From positions 558,001 through 622,000 of the forward strand of contig NZ_FNBH01000001.1 of NCBI RefSeq assembly GCF_900102265.1: 64,000 nt of DNA, written 5' to 3'. The DNA is from Epilithonimonas hungarica. Lineage in GTDB: Bacteria > Bacteroidota > Bacteroidia > Flavobacteriales > Weeksellaceae. Below the pieces are notes generated by a model. That model searched no databases. It worked only from the letters and a program-made list of their open reading frames with translations, and was not told the DNA's origin. A program made the translations under genes and the position numbers. Below, in pieces: positions 33,944-43,260 of the stretch; position 1 is the stretch's first letter, and each line of letters starts with the position of its first letter.

Positions 33944-35077
33944 TTACAACATTCCTTTTGTAGATGGTAAAATCATTTTGTCAGGGTCGCGTTTTACGGC
34001 AGATTTCAGACATTTTGCGAAGGCTTTGAAAATCGATTCTATTTTGTGGTGTTCGTTTTCGCCTTCCGCTTTGATATTGAGATTTGCTCTTGCAGAATCG
34101 GAGAAGGATTTGAAGAAATGGAAGAACATTTCGGAGGGCATTTTTCCTATCATTTCACGTTTGAAATCCGCTTCCCAAACAATCCAGTTTCGGCCGCCAA
34201 AATCCAACGCCACCTGCGCCAAACAATCATCCATCGGCAAAACAAAAGCGTAACGTTCGATTCCTAATTTGTTTCCTAATGCTTGGTAAAACGCTTCTCC
34301 GAGGGCAATTCCAGTATCTTCAATCGTGTGGTGTTCGTCCACTTCCAAATCGCCATCGACTGTGATTTCCAAATCCATCTGGCCGTGTTTCGCAATTTGG
34401 TCGAGCATATGGTTAAAGAATGGAATTCCAGTTTCAATGTTGGATTTTCCGGTTCCATCGAGATTTAGATTGATTTTAATTTTGGTTTCGTTGGTGTTTC
34501 TGATGATTTCAGAAGTTCTGTTTTCGAGTTTTAAGAATTCGTAAATCTCTTTCCAGAAAGTTGTTTTTAATCCAATGACATCTTCTAGTTCATCATTTTC
34601 TAAAATCTCATTTGCACCAAGATTTTCATCGTTGTTAATAAAAATCGCTTTTGAATTGAGGTTTTTCGCCAGTTTCACATCGGTAATTCTGTCGCCGATA
34701 ACGAAAGAATTTTCTAAGTCGTAAATTTCTTCATCAAAATATTTTGTCAAAAGTCCTGTGTTCGGTTTTCTGGTTGGCGCATTATCTTTGGCGAAGGTTT
34801 TATCAATGAAAATATCTTCGAATCTGATGTCTTGGCTTTCAAATGTTTCAATGATGAAATTCTGAATCGTCCAAAAGTTTTCTTCTGGATGAGAATCTGT
34901 TCCCAAACCGTCCTGGTTGGTCACCATTACCAATTCGTAATCCAGTTCTTTGACAATTTTTGAAAGATAAGTGAAAACCTGCGGATAGAATTTCAGCTTT
35001 TGAAAAGAATCAACCTGATAATCTTCTGGCTCGAGAATCAAAGTTCCGTCGCGGTCTAAAAATAATATTTTTTTCAT
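33944..35077 (-). CDS. hisB: Bifunctional histidinol-phosphatase / imidazoleglycerol-phosphate dehydratase
   Basis: This 377-residue fusion has a HAD phosphatase in residues 1-165 (FLDRDGTLI with the DxD nucleophile, [22 protein letters not shown]) and IGP dehydratase in 190-377 ([46 protein letters not shown] with metal-binding His/Glu). It does steps 6 and 8. Its stop is 72 bp before hisH and hisC ends one base before its start. Confidence 0.97.
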   Translation of the reverse strand: MKKILFLDRDGTLILEPEDYQVDSFQKLKFYPQVFTYLSKIVKELDYELVMVTNQDGLGTDSHPEENFWTIQNFIIETFESQDIRFEDIFIDKTFAKDNAPTRKPNTGLLTKYFDEEIYDLENSFVIGDRITDVKLAKNLNSKAIFINNDENLGANEILENDELEDVIGLKTTFWKEIYEFLKLENRTSEIIRNTNETKIKINLNLDGTGKSNIETGIPFFNHMLDQIAKHGQMDLEITVDGDLEVDEHHTIEDTGIALGEAFYQALGNKLGIERYAFVLPMDDCLAQVALDFGGRNWIVWEADFKREMIGKMPSEMFFHFFKSFSDSARANLNIKAEGENEHHKIESIFKAFAKCLKSAVKRDPDKMILPSTKGML

Positions 35078-35078
35078 T

Positions 35079-36110
35079 TTAATTAATTGATTTTAAAGTT
35101 TCCATCAATTTCAAATTTTCCTGAGGAGAACCAACTGTAATTCTCAAGCAGTTTTTGATGACCGAATTTCGGTTTCTGACAATTACATTTTCTTCTACTA
35201 ATTTTTTATAGATTTCGTCTGCATTTTCAACTTCAATCAAAACGAAATTAGCGTCTGAAGGAAATATTTTCTTAACCAATTTCAATTCTTTTAAACTTTC
35301 AATAAGAATTTTTTTCTCATTCAAAATCAGTTTATTGTTTTCTGAAACTTGATTTATATTTTCATCATTCAAAGCATTAAGAATTGCATTTTGATTGAGT
35401 TGACTGATGTTGTAAGGCGGTTTTACCTTATTGTAAAATTTGATGATTTCCTCGGAAGCATAAGCAATTCCAACCCGAACAGAAGCCATTCCCCAAGCTT
35501 TGCTGAAGGTTTGACTGACAATGAGATTCGGAAAATTTTCGATTTTATTTCTGAAACTTTGTTCAGGACTGAAATCAATATAAGCTTCATCAATAAAGAT
35601 AATTCCGTTGAAATTTTCCAGAATGTATTCTATATTTTTGATTGAATTTCCTGTTGGATTGTTTGGCGAGCAAATGAAGATGATTTTCAGATTCTCATCA
35701 TATAAATAAGGTTTTAAAGTCTCTAAATCGATTTGGAAGTCGTCATTTAAATTAAGATTGATTAATTCAACATCATTGATATTGGCCGAAACTTCATACA
35801 TTCCATAAGTCGGCGAAAATGTCAGAACCTTATCTTTTCCTGGCTCGCAAAATATCCTGAAAGCTAAATCTATCACTTCATCGCTTCCATTTCCGAGGAA
35901 AATATTTTCATCAGAAATCTGATTAATTGTGCTCAGTTTTTGCCTGATTTTTCTTTGATATGGGTCAGGATAACGATTCAATTCTCCGAAAGGATTTTCG
36001 TTGGCGTCCAGAAAAATACCGTTCTCACCTTCGAATTCGTCTCTTGCGGAAGAATAAGGTTTGAGATTCAGAATGTTTTTTCTAACTAATTTTTGAATAT
36101 CAATTTTCAT
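35079..36110 (-). CDS. hisC: Histidinol-phosphate aminotransferase
   Basis: This 343-residue PLP enzyme has [52 protein letters not shown] and the catalytic Lys in [17 protein letters not shown] (about residue 207). It does step 7 of histidine synthesis. It overlaps hisD by 11 bases. Confidence 0.97.
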   Translation of the reverse strand: MKIDIQKLVRKNILNLKPYSSARDEFEGENGIFLDANENPFGELNRYPDPYQRKIRQKLSTINQISDENIFLGNGSDEVIDLAFRIFCEPGKDKVLTFSPTYGMYEVSANINDVELINLNLNDDFQIDLETLKPYLYDENLKIIFICSPNNPTGNSIKNIEYILENFNGIIFIDEAYIDFSPEQSFRNKIENFPNLIVSQTFSKAWGMASVRVGIAYASEEIIKFYNKVKPPYNISQLNQNAILNALNDENINQVSENNKLILNEKKILIESLKELKLVKKIFPSDANFVLIEVENADEIYKKLVEENVIVRNRNSVIKNCLRITVGSPQENLKLMETLKSIN

Positions 36111-37395
36111 TTTTTAAATATTTTAATCTGATAGAAATTGCATTTTTGTGAGCCATCAATTCTTCTGCTTCGGCCATTAATTCAATTGTTTTTCCAATAT
36201 TTTTAATTCCATTTTTCGTGATATTTTGAAACGTGATTTTCTTAACATAACTGTCCAAAGAAACGCCGCTGTAATTCTTAGCAAAACCATTTGTTGGCAA
36301 AGTATGATTGGTTCCGGAAGCGTAATCGCCTGCGCTTTCCGGACTGTGAATTCCGAGAAAAACTGAACCTGCGTTTGTAATTTTATCAGTAAAATTCTCA
36401 GCGTTTTCAATTGACAAAATCAAATGTTCCGGCGCATAAAAATTAGAAAAATCAATGGCTTCGTAAATGGAATTAAGCAAAATTGATTTGCTATTTTGTA
36501 ATGCGATTTCAGCAATTTCTTTTCTTGGTAAATCTGCTAATTGTTTCTTGATTTCAATATTAATTTTATTAAGAATATTTTCAGAATTACTCAATAAAAT
36601 CACTTGAGAATCGGTTCCGTGTTCGGCTTGAGATAATAAATCCGAGGCTACAAATTCAGGAATTGAACTTTCATCAGCAATGACCAAAACTTCACTTGGA
36701 CCAGCCGGAATATCGATGGCTACATTGTAATTTAGAGCCAATTGTTTTGCAAAAGTTACATATTGATTTCCAGGTCCGAAAATTTTATCAACCTTCGGAA
36801 TCGTTTCTGTTCCAAATGTTAAACCTGCAATCGCTTGACTTCCACCAACTTTGAAAATGGTTTTAATTCCAACCAAATCTGCAGTAAACAAAATTGCTGG
36901 ATTGATTTTTCCATTTTTATCTGGAGGCGAACAAAGCGCAATATTTTTACAACCTGCGATGTTTGCGGGAATTCCCAACATCAAAACCGTAGAAAACAGA
37001 GGAGCCGTTCCTCCAGGAATATAAATTCCAATATTTTCAATCGCACGGCTTTCTCGCCAGCAAAAAACGCCTTCTGTCGTTTCAATGACTTTTTTCTCTT
37101 CTTGTTGAGAAGTGTGGAATTTTCGGATATTTTTGGAAGCAGTTTGTATGGCAGATTTTAACTCATCGGAAACTAAATTTTTTGCTTCTTCAATTTCGTT
37201 TTCTGAAACTTTAAAATCATTTAAAATAACACCATCAAATTTTTCTGTGAAGATTTTCAACGCTTTATCACTATTAGTTTTCACTTCATCGAAAACGGAT
37301 TTCACTTGTTCAGAAAGGTTTTCCTGATTTTTCAAAGGTCTTTCGAAAAGCGATTTCCAGTCTGTGATATTTGGATATTTATATTGCTTCATCAT
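36100..37395 (-). CDS. hisD: Histidinol dehydrogenase
   Basis: This 431-residue zinc enzyme oxidises histidinol to histidine in two NAD-dependent steps. It shows ENIGIYIPGGTAPLFSTVLM, VDKIFGPGNQYVTFAKQLA, DIPAGPSEVLVIAD, DLLSQAEHGTDSQ and NAGSVFLGIHSPESAGDYASGTNHTLPT (in pieces), with zinc ligands Gln/His in SQAEHG. It overlaps hisG by four bases. Confidence 0.97.
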   Translation of the reverse strand: MMKQYKYPNITDWKSLFERPLKNQENLSEQVKSVFDEVKTNSDKALKIFTEKFDGVILNDFKVSENEIEEAKNLVSDELKSAIQTASKNIRKFHTSQQEEKKVIETTEGVFCWRESRAIENIGIYIPGGTAPLFSTVLMLGIPANIAGCKNIALCSPPDKNGKINPAILFTADLVGIKTIFKVGGSQAIAGLTFGTETIPKVDKIFGPGNQYVTFAKQLALNYNVAIDIPAGPSEVLVIADESSIPEFVASDLLSQAEHGTDSQVILLSNSENILNKINIEIKKQLADLPRKEIAEIALQNSKSILLNSIYEAIDFSNFYAPEHLILSIENAENFTDKITNAGSVFLGIHSPESAGDYASGTNHTLPTNGFAKNYSGVSLDSYVKKITFQNITKNGIKNIGKTIELMAEAEELMAHKNAISIRLKYLKNEN

Positions 37396-38249
37396 AATAT
37401 CATTTTTTCGATTTCCAACACTAAAATTCCCTGAGCACCTTCATTCTTCAACTTCTCTATCACTTCCCAAAATTGGTCTTCCTTTATTACGGAATGTATG
37501 GATGACCAGCCGCTTTCGGCTAATGGAAGAACTGTTGGAGATTTCATTCCGGGTAAAATATTGATAATTTTTCCCAAGTTTTCATTTGGAGTATTCAATA
37601 GAATATATTTGCTTTCAGAAGCTTCTTTTACGGCGTTGATTCGGAACAAGAGTTTTTTGAGAATGTCTTTTTTATCCTCAGACAAATCATTGTTTGAAAC
37701 CAAAACGGCTTCACTTTCCACAACAGTTTCTACTTCTTTCAAACCGTTTGTGAGTAGAGTAGAGCCTGTACTGATGATATCGAAAATAGCATCGGAAAGT
37801 CCAATTCCAGGCGCAATTTCTACACTTCCACCAATCTTTTCGATTTGTGCGTCGATGTTTTTTTCTTGGAAATAGTTTGAAAGAATCTCAGGATAAGAAG
37901 TCGCAATCTTTTTGCCTTCGAAATATTGAATCCCGTTATAACTTTCTTCTTTTGGAATTGCCAAAGACAATCTGCATTGCGCAAATCCTAATTTCTGAAT
38001 GGTTTCAATTTGCTTTTTCTGTTCCAAAACTTCATTGAGACCAAGGATTCCAATATCAGCAACGCCTTGTTCCACGTATTGCGGAATATCATCGTCGCGA
38101 AGGAAAAGGATTTCCAATGGAAAATTGGAAGAAGCAGCTTTCAGTTTTCTGGTGCCGTTGGAAATCTTGATTCCGCATTCTTCGAGGAGTTTGAGTGACT
38201 TTTCGCTCAGTCGTCCGCTTTTTTGTAAGGCTAATTTCAGTTTACTCAT
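37392..38249 (-). CDS. hisG: ATP phosphoribosyltransferase, long form
   Basis: The 285-residue protein does the first step of histidine synthesis. It is the long HisG form with its own regulatory ACT-like C-terminus (about 215-285), normally feedback-inhibited by histidine. Motifs: LKLALQKSGRLSEKS, DIGILGLNEVLE, GGSVEIAPGIGLSDAIFDIISTGSTL. ATG 38249 (MSKLKLALQ) is the usual start; ATG 38264 five codons upstream is possible. The his leader peptide and attenuator lie directly upstream. Confidence 0.96.
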   Translation of the reverse strand: MSKLKLALQKSGRLSEKSLKLLEECGIKISNGTRKLKAASSNFPLEILFLRDDDIPQYVEQGVADIGILGLNEVLEQKKQIETIQKLGFAQCRLSLAIPKEESYNGIQYFEGKKIATSYPEILSNYFQEKNIDAQIEKIGGSVEIAPGIGLSDAIFDIISTGSTLLTNGLKEVETVVESEAVLVSNNDLSEDKKDILKKLLFRINAVKEASESKYILLNTPNENLGKIINILPGMKSPTVLPLAESGWSSIHSVIKEDQFWEVIEKLKNEGAQGILVLEIEKMIL

Positions 38250-38295
38250 TTTAGATTTTGACATAAGTCCGAGTAAACGACAGGAGAATTTTTGG

Positions 38296-38329
38296 AATAA
38301 AAAAAACCGACTGATTACTCAGACGGTTT
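38296..38329 (-). terminator. Attenuator terminator of the his operon
   Basis: On the minus strand AAACCGTCTGA (38329-38319), loop GTAA, TCAGTCGGTTT (38314-38304) form an 11-bp stem with one mismatch, followed by eight T (38306-38299). Its 5' arm contains CCGTCTG, complementary to CAGACGG (38370-38364) at the end of the leader-peptide gene, so an alternative antiterminator can form. Confidence 0.88.
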
Positions 38330-38355
38330 ATATTTTTAGAAGTTATGATATATCA

Positions 38356-38412
38356 CTACCTTCCCGTCTGTGCGAGGAAATGGTGATGATGATGCATAAA
38401 TTGTGTAGTCAT
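38356..38412 (-). CDS. hisL: Histidine operon leader peptide
   Basis: An 18-codon frame reads MTTQFMHHHHHFLAQTGR and stops with TAG. Five consecutive His codons (four CAT, one CAC) make its translation sensitive to charged tRNA-His. A ribosome that finishes at the stop covers CAGACGG and lets the downstream terminator form; a ribosome stalled at the His codons leaves CAGACGG free to pair with the terminator's 5' arm. It is too short for usual gene finders. The next intact gene downstream is hisG. Confidence 0.92.
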   Translation of the reverse strand: MTTQFMHHHHHFLAQTGR

Positions 38413-38430
38413 TTTGATATTTTGATGAAG

Positions 38431-38438
38431 CAAATGTA
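38431..38438 (-). promoter_or_regulatory. Putative -7 box of the his operon
   Basis: On the minus strand TACATTTG matches TAnnTTTG, 18 bp before the leader-peptide ATG. A convincing -33 TTG is not visible. Confidence 0.5.
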
Positions 38439-38480
38439 TAGAACTTATTTTAATTAAATCTAACTTTTTTGTAAAATTAA

Positions 38481-39293
38481 CTAAATAAAATTCTCGGCCC
38501 ACTTCTGAACCATCTCAGAAAACCTAGTGTTTTCAAAGGTTTTGTTCCTGATTTTGGAAACCGAATGCACGCCTTTTTCATCCGAAATTCTTAAAATCTC
38601 TTCCGCTTTTTGAGATTCGAAAGCAATGATTTCTGCTTCCTCAATTTCAGCCAGTTTATTTTTATGGATGAAAGTGACGAAGTTTTCCATCAAAGGAGAA
38701 ATATAAGCGCCTTCCGTCTGTTTAGGGATTTTAATCACATTATCCTGCAAAAATAAAAGATTTCCGAAGATGCTTCTTGCGATTTTTTTATTTGGATTAA
38801 GGAGAATCACATCATCCAAATCATTTTCTTTGGAGTAAATCTGAGCATAAATATTCTCCGGAGAATGAACTCTGATATTACTCAAAAGATTAGCATTCAC
38901 ATTGATTTCCTTAATTAGGTCCAATTCAATATTTCCTTTGACAGCAAGTATGTCTTCAGATTCTTCTATTTCAAAATAAAAAGCTGTTTCAGATTTTGGA
39001 AGTGGTTTGTCTTCCTGTTTTCTGTAAGCCATCAGTTGGATAATCCCGTTCTGGATTCCTTTATCAAGAACTTCTCTTTGGAACAGCTCCTGGAAAAACT
39101 CTAATGTATAACTTAATGGGATATTCAGTCTCATTTTTCTCATAGATGCCATTAGGAAAAAATATGATTCCTCTGCCATTATGAGTTGTCCGTTTCTTAC
39201 AAAAAAAGAGACCCAAACTGCATCGCCGAAAAGAAAAGAACGGTTGATAAGCTGCAGGTTTTCTTCTGTATAAATTAATTTTTGTAACTGCAT
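38481..39293 (-). CDS. Class IV aminotransferase-fold protein, probably without PLP lysine
   Basis: The 270-residue protein follows the fold of PabC/branched-chain aminotransferases: NRSFLFGDAVWVSFFVRNGQLIM at the N-terminus, LLSNIRVHSPENIYAQIYSKEN in the middle, LLNPNKKIARSIFGNLLFL later. In active relatives the middle block reads LLS-LKT-N, with the Schiff-base Lys; here that position is Arg (NIRV). The usual Glu before the sN-F block (VVEA/VCEA) is also replaced (IARS). I infer a non-catalytic or altered protein. It sits with the START-like gene. Confidence 0.7.
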   Translation of the reverse strand: MQLQKLIYTEENLQLINRSFLFGDAVWVSFFVRNGQLIMAEESYFFLMASMRKMRLNIPLSYTLEFFQELFQREVLDKGIQNGIIQLMAYRKQEDKPLPKSETAFYFEIEESEDILAVKGNIELDLIKEINVNANLLSNIRVHSPENIYAQIYSKENDLDDVILLNPNKKIARSIFGNLLFLQDNVIKIPKQTEGAYISPLMENFVTFIHKNKLAEIEEAEIIAFESQKAEEILRISDEKGVHSVSKIRNKTFENTRFSEMVQKWAENFI

Positions 39294-39345
39294 TCTAGGT
39301 AATAATAAAAAAATAATGAACGATAAGATCGTTCATCCATTTATT

Positions 39346-39732
39346 TTAAGCGGCGCCTAATTTTATCTGTAGATTTTCTATCAGGTTTTCCCAATAGAGT
39401 TTGTTTTCTTCTTCATCACCAGGTTCGCAGAAGTCAGTAATATTAAGAGAAAGGTCATCTGTGATCTCATCGATAACGATAGAAAGCTCGAAGAAATATT
39501 TCGTTCCTTCATCTTCTTCCCAACGGAATCTCACAAAACTTTCCGGCTTATAACGGATAAGCGTAGCTCTCTCAGCAGGACCACCGCCCCAGCTGAAAAA
39601 GAAATCGTCACCACGCTCTACAACGTCGTCCGCAAACCATTCTGATAATCCTTCTGCACTTGCCAAATACTCATACAATATCTCCGAGAGACAATGCATA
39701 TTGTATTCATACTGCACTTTCGTTTTCGCCAT
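39346..39732 (-). CDS. START-like (SRPBCC) domain protein
   Basis: This 128-residue single-domain protein has an acidic C-terminal half and the pattern of the flavobacterial START-like family: LSEILYEYLASAEGLSEWFADDV, FFFSWGGGPAERATLIRYKPE, VRFRWEEDE. The fold makes a ligand-binding cavity, but no ligand is known. It lies 52 bp upstream of the class IV-fold gene and is probably co-transcribed with it. Confidence 0.85.
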   Translation of the reverse strand: MAKTKVQYEYNMHCLSEILYEYLASAEGLSEWFADDVVERGDDFFFSWGGGPAERATLIRYKPESFVRFRWEEDEGTKYFFELSIVIDEITDDLSLNITDFCEPGDEEENKLYWENLIENLQIKLGAA

Positions 39733-39884
39733 ATTCTAATTCTAATTGTGGCGCAATATATAAATTAATTTCTTATTTCCAAATCAAAATGTCTATGGAA
39801 ATACAAATTTTTTATAGAAATAATGTATGATTTTTATTAGCTGATTTTGTACAGTTGATGAATACTAAATTTTAGAATTATTAA

Positions 39885-40004
39885 GGCAGCTTTATCCGCC
39901 CTCCGTTCCCGCTTTTTTCTGTCATGGCGAACGAAGTGAAGCGATCCGTAGAACTTTTCTACCATCGCCATGGCAGAAAAAGAGCTCCACTCAGGTCGGG
40001 CTGC
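39885..40004 (+). repeat. Structured dispersed repeat with extended hairpin (P4)
   Basis: GGCAGCTTTATCCGCCCTCC, GTTCCCGCTTTTTT, then an extra inverted pair CTGTCATGGCGA/TCGCCATGGCAG, then AGAGCTCCACTCAGGTC and GGGCTGCAG. It is followed by GATTCAACATAAAAC and an R2 copy. No gene is seen in 39733-40135. Confidence 0.75.
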
Positions 40005-40061
40005 AGATTCAACATAAAACAATACTTGTCCTGAATGACAAGGTGTATATTCAAATTCTTC

Positions 40062-40135
40062 TCTAATCGAAGCGCCTTCGTGAAACTTAAAACATTGAAT
40101 CGAAAAAAAATCTTCGTGCGCTTTGTGTTCAAAAA
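40062..40135 (+). repeat. ~75-bp dispersed repeat (R2 copy 3)
   Basis: CTAATCGAAGCGCCTTCGTG, AACTTAAAAC, AAAAATCTTCGTGCGC and TTTGTGTTCAAAAAT, the most diverged of four copies. It abuts the stop codon of the convergent aminotransferase gene. Confidence 0.65.
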
Positions 40136-41320
40136 TTACGCTACTTCATTCAAAACTTCCAAAATGATTTCGCAACCTTTTCGGATTTCATCTTCGGAGA
40201 TTGTGAGTGGAGGAGAGATTCTCAGATATTCGTTTCTATAAAGTTGCCAAAAAACTATCAATCCTTTTTCCATACATTTGGAAGCGACTTTCAAAGTGTA
40301 TTCAGGACTTCCAAGATTTACGGCTAGCATCAAACCTTTTCCGTTCACATTTTTGATTTTCGGATGAACGAGCAATTCTCGGAAGAGTTTTTCTTTTTTA
40401 TCTGTTTCGTTCATCAATCCACTTTCCAGAACTTCTTTCAAAGTAGCGTGCGAAGCGGCTGCAATCAAAGGATTTCCTCCAAAGGTTGTAATATGACCCA
40501 ATTTTGGCGAATGTGAAAGGCTTGTCATAATTTCTCTAGAACTCATAAAAGCACCAACCGGAATGCCACCGCCCATTCCTTTTCCCATAACAAGAATGTC
40601 AGGAACAATCCCAAAATGTTCAAACGCAAACAACTTCCCAGTTCTTCCAAACCCAGGCTGAATCTCATCCAGAATCAACAAGGCACCAACTTCTTCACAA
40701 CGTTTTTTCAGATTGATAAAATAATTGTCTTTCGGAGTTATGAATCCTGCGGCTCCTTGGATCGTTTCTACAATTACACAAGCCGTTTTATCGGTGATTT
40801 TATCAAAATCATTTTCATTATTGAATTCGATGAAATTGACCATCGGAAGCAACGGACGGAATTCTCTTTTGTGAACCTCATTTCCCGCAACAGAAAGTGC
40901 ACCGTGTGTATTCCCGTGATAAGCATTTTTGAATGCGATGATTTCTTCTCTTCCTGTGTAACGTTTTGCAAGTTTCAGACTTCCGTCAATCGCTTCCGCT
41001 CCGGAGTTCACAAGATAAGTCACTTCCAAAGGTTCTGGTGTTGCTTCTGCCAAAAGTCTACAAAGCGCGACAGGCTTTTCCTGGGCATATTCGCCGTAAA
41101 CCATTACGTGGAGATATTTATCTGCCTGCTCTTTGATAGCATTCACAACTTTTGGATGCGAATGTCCAAGCGTGTTAGCAGAAACGCCGGCTACAAAATC
41201 CAGATAAGCTCGTCCGTCTTTTCCGTAGATATAGCTTCCTTCTGCTTTTTCAACTTCAAAACCTGCGGCGAATGGCGTTGTCTGCGCCTGATATTGATAG
41301 AAATTTTCTTTTAAATCCAT
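40136..41320 (-). CDS. Class III (acetylornithine/ornithine-like) aminotransferase
   Basis: This 394-residue PLP enzyme has YLDFVAGVSANTLGHSHPKV, NSGAEAIDGSLKLAKRYTGR, AYHGNTHGALSVAG, ILDEIQPGFGRTGKLFAFEHF and the Schiff-base Lys in DILVMGKGMGGGIPVGAF (about residue 251). The family includes ArgD, RocD, GabT and LysN-like enzymes; the donor cannot be decided. It stands alone between two copies of the P repeat. Confidence 0.9.
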   Translation of the reverse strand: MDLKENFYQYQAQTTPFAAGFEVEKAEGSYIYGKDGRAYLDFVAGVSANTLGHSHPKVVNAIKEQADKYLHVMVYGEYAQEKPVALCRLLAEATPEPLEVTYLVNSGAEAIDGSLKLAKRYTGREEIIAFKNAYHGNTHGALSVAGNEVHKREFRPLLPMVNFIEFNNENDFDKITDKTACVIVETIQGAAGFITPKDNYFINLKKRCEEVGALLILDEIQPGFGRTGKLFAFEHFGIVPDILVMGKGMGGGIPVGAFMSSREIMTSLSHSPKLGHITTFGGNPLIAAASHATLKEVLESGLMNETDKKEKLFRELLVHPKIKNVNGKGLMLAVNLGSPEYTLKVASKCMEKGLIVFWQLYRNEYLRISPPLTISEDEIRKGCEIILEVLNEVA

Positions 41321-41401
41321 TATAAATAAAAACTGTTACAAAGTTCGTGAATTTTTGAGTTTCTCTTCTAAGAAATGACAAAAATTTCAACTCTGCGAAG
41401 T

Positions 41402-41482
41402 GCGCCCCGACTTGAACGGAGCTCTTTTTCTTTTTTTATGAAAAAAGAAAAAAGCGGGAGTGGAAGGCGGATAAAGGCGCCC
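41402..41482 (-). repeat. Structured dispersed repeat, minus orientation (P5)
   Basis: Read on the minus strand: GGGCGCCTTTATCCGCC, TTCCACTCCCGCTTTTTTC, then AGAAAAAGAGCTCCGTTCAA and GTCGGGGCGC. The ends GGGCGCC and GGGGCGC are complementary. This is the only copy in this orientation and it has no R2 beside it. Confidence 0.75.
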
Positions 41483-41511
41483 ATATTTCGACTCTGCTCA
41501 ATAACAGAATT

Positions 41512-43260
41512 TTACTTTTTGACCCGAACAGGTGTCTTTGGTTTATTCTTTTCCTCGAGTTTTTTACGCTCCGCTTCGGCTCGTTCAAAAAGGGAATTAT
41601 CTGATTCGTAAACGATTTCAGGATAATTAGGTGTGTCGAGGAAAATATCGCCCCATTTCTGTGGACGGTCTTTGGTATTCCAATTAAAATCTTTGAAAAA
41701 ACGTTCTGCCTTTGAGATTTTGCTCATTGGATAAGTGTCCGTATTAGCACCAATATTACAGTCTATAACTTCTAAACGACGCTCTAAAAATTGTGCAACA
41801 ATCTCACCGCACGTGGAAAGCGCAACCCCAATTCTGGTCACTTCTTTTGTTTTTTCATTGGTGTCATCTGCATAAGTAATTGCTTGCGCATTACCAACTG
41901 CTTTTGCACTATCTATAGCATTGTTGTTCAGATAGACGATCATATTCTTGCTCTTGATCTGATTGAACTCATCTTTCAAATTCAAAGAGTCTGCTTTGCT
42001 TATAGCGAAAGCATTTCCCAAAACTCGTATAGAATCTGTGATTTCCTTTTCGGGATTGCTATAAACTCGGATTTCATCACCGGTAACCTGTTTTACGCCC
42101 ATCCAGAGAATCGGTTTTCTCATCAGGTGCATCTCTCCATCAGTCTCATTGAAACTAAGAGAATCTGCACGACCTTGCATATTGGTTTTGAAGATCCTCA
42201 CTTTTCTGAAAGCTCGTAAGTAGCTTTTTTTCTTCAAGGCATTGGTAGAATCTGGTTTTTGAAAGGTGATGAATTTCTCTGCAGAAAAATAGGCAGAATC
42301 TTTACTCAAAATCTTCACAGCGTAAGGTTTATCCGTAACCATTGCAGAATCTTTCTTTTCGTAGATTTCGCCGTAGCCACCTTTAATAAAGCGCTTTTGT
42401 TGGGGGTCGTCCAGCATTACATTGCCTGTTCCTTTTCCGAAGCCTGTGTTTCGATTGAAGTATAATTTGTCTCCAGTCAGGATTTTTCCATTATTATGAA
42501 TTCTGGAATTTTTATTAAGAAAAGATTCTCCTGTTTTGGAGTTGTAGCTTCCTGATTCTGTGTAGACATAATTTATCGGATTCCTTTTATCTCTTATCGT
42601 TGTTGGACCTGTGAAATCGGAAACCCCAGTGTTCTGATTTTGTTTGATATTATCACTGACAATGGTGTATTTATCAGTTTCGATGTTAGAACGGCCAATG
42701 AAATCAATCATTTTTGTATTGAGATAATAGGTTGCCGATCTTGTGTACATCACACTTCCGTCATTACTGTAGATTGTTCCACCTGTGTTGAAATAGGCCG
42801 TATTTGGGATTTTATCGTAATAGAGTGTTTCTGTTTTGATGGTCTGCTTTGGATCAGTAAGGACTACATTTTTACGGGCAATTCCACGTTCCGTATTACC
42901 ATCGTATTCCATTTCTTCTGCAGTGATCCGGTTTCCGTCAGGAGTTGTCAAGACGACATTTCCTATAGCTTTCAGAAAGTTTTCTTTCTGATAAAAAACA
43001 ACCTCATCCGCTGTAAGGACAGAACCCTGATGTTCGAATTGAACATTTCCAGAGAAAACCATATTACCCTCATATTTGTCAGGTGTTACGCCTGCAGTAT
43101 CAGAATGGACGTGCTTTACTTTTTTTGAAGTTTGCGTTTGAGTATTTGAATTTTTAAAAAAAGGATCTTTTACCAAACCTTGATTTTGGGTTGGTGGTGT
43201 CACCTGCGAAAATATTCTAACAAAAATTAGAAGTAGAACTACAAAAAAGGATTTCTTCAT
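41512..43260 (-). CDS. OstA-like protein (LptA/LptD N-domain-like)
   Basis: This 582-residue protein has a signal peptide (residues 1-19) and repeated beta-jellyroll OstA strands from ~50 to 470 (GNMVFSGNVQFEHQGSVLTADEVVFYQ, LKAIGNVVLTTPDGNRITAEEMEYDG, GTGNVMLDDPQQKRFIKG, each under-20 blocks of one repeat). OstA folds form the periplasmic LPS bridge. The C-terminal ~100 residues are basic and polar. The start overlaps the fur-family stop (TAATG), so the two are coupled. Confidence 0.88.
   Translation of the reverse strand: MKKSFFVVLLLIFVRIFSQVTPPTQNQGLVKDPFFKNSNTQTQTSKKVKHVHSDTAGVTPDKYEGNMVFSGNVQFEHQGSVLTADEVVFYQKENFLKAIGNVVLTTPDGNRITAEEMEYDGNTERGIARKNVVLTDPKQTIKTETLYYDKIPNTAYFNTGGTIYSNDGSVMYTRSATYYLNTKMIDFIGRSNIETDKYTIVSDNIKQNQNTGVSDFTGPTTIRDKRNPINYVYTESGSYNSKTGESFLNKNSRIHNNGKILTGDKLYFNRNTGFGKGTGNVMLDDPQQKRFIKGGYGEIYEKKDSAMVTDKPYAVKILSKDSAYFSAEKFITFQKPDSTNALKKKSYLRAFRKVRIFKTNMQGRADSLSFNETDGEMHLMRKPILWMGVKQVTGDEIRVYSNPEKEITDSIRVLGNAFAISKADSLNLKDEFNQIKSKNMIVYLNNNAIDSAKAVGNAQAITYADDTNEKTKEVTRIGVALSTCGEIVAQFLERRLEVIDCNIGANTDTYPMSKISKAERFFKDFNWNTKDRPQKWGDIFLDTPNYPEIVYESDNSLFERAEAERKKLEEKNKPKTPVRVKK

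Noticed and set aside
40616-41314. Long (232-codon) plus-strand frame opposite the class III aminotransferase
   Set aside because: The aminotransferase motifs on the minus strand are unambiguous; the plus frame has Cys/Phe-rich antisense composition.
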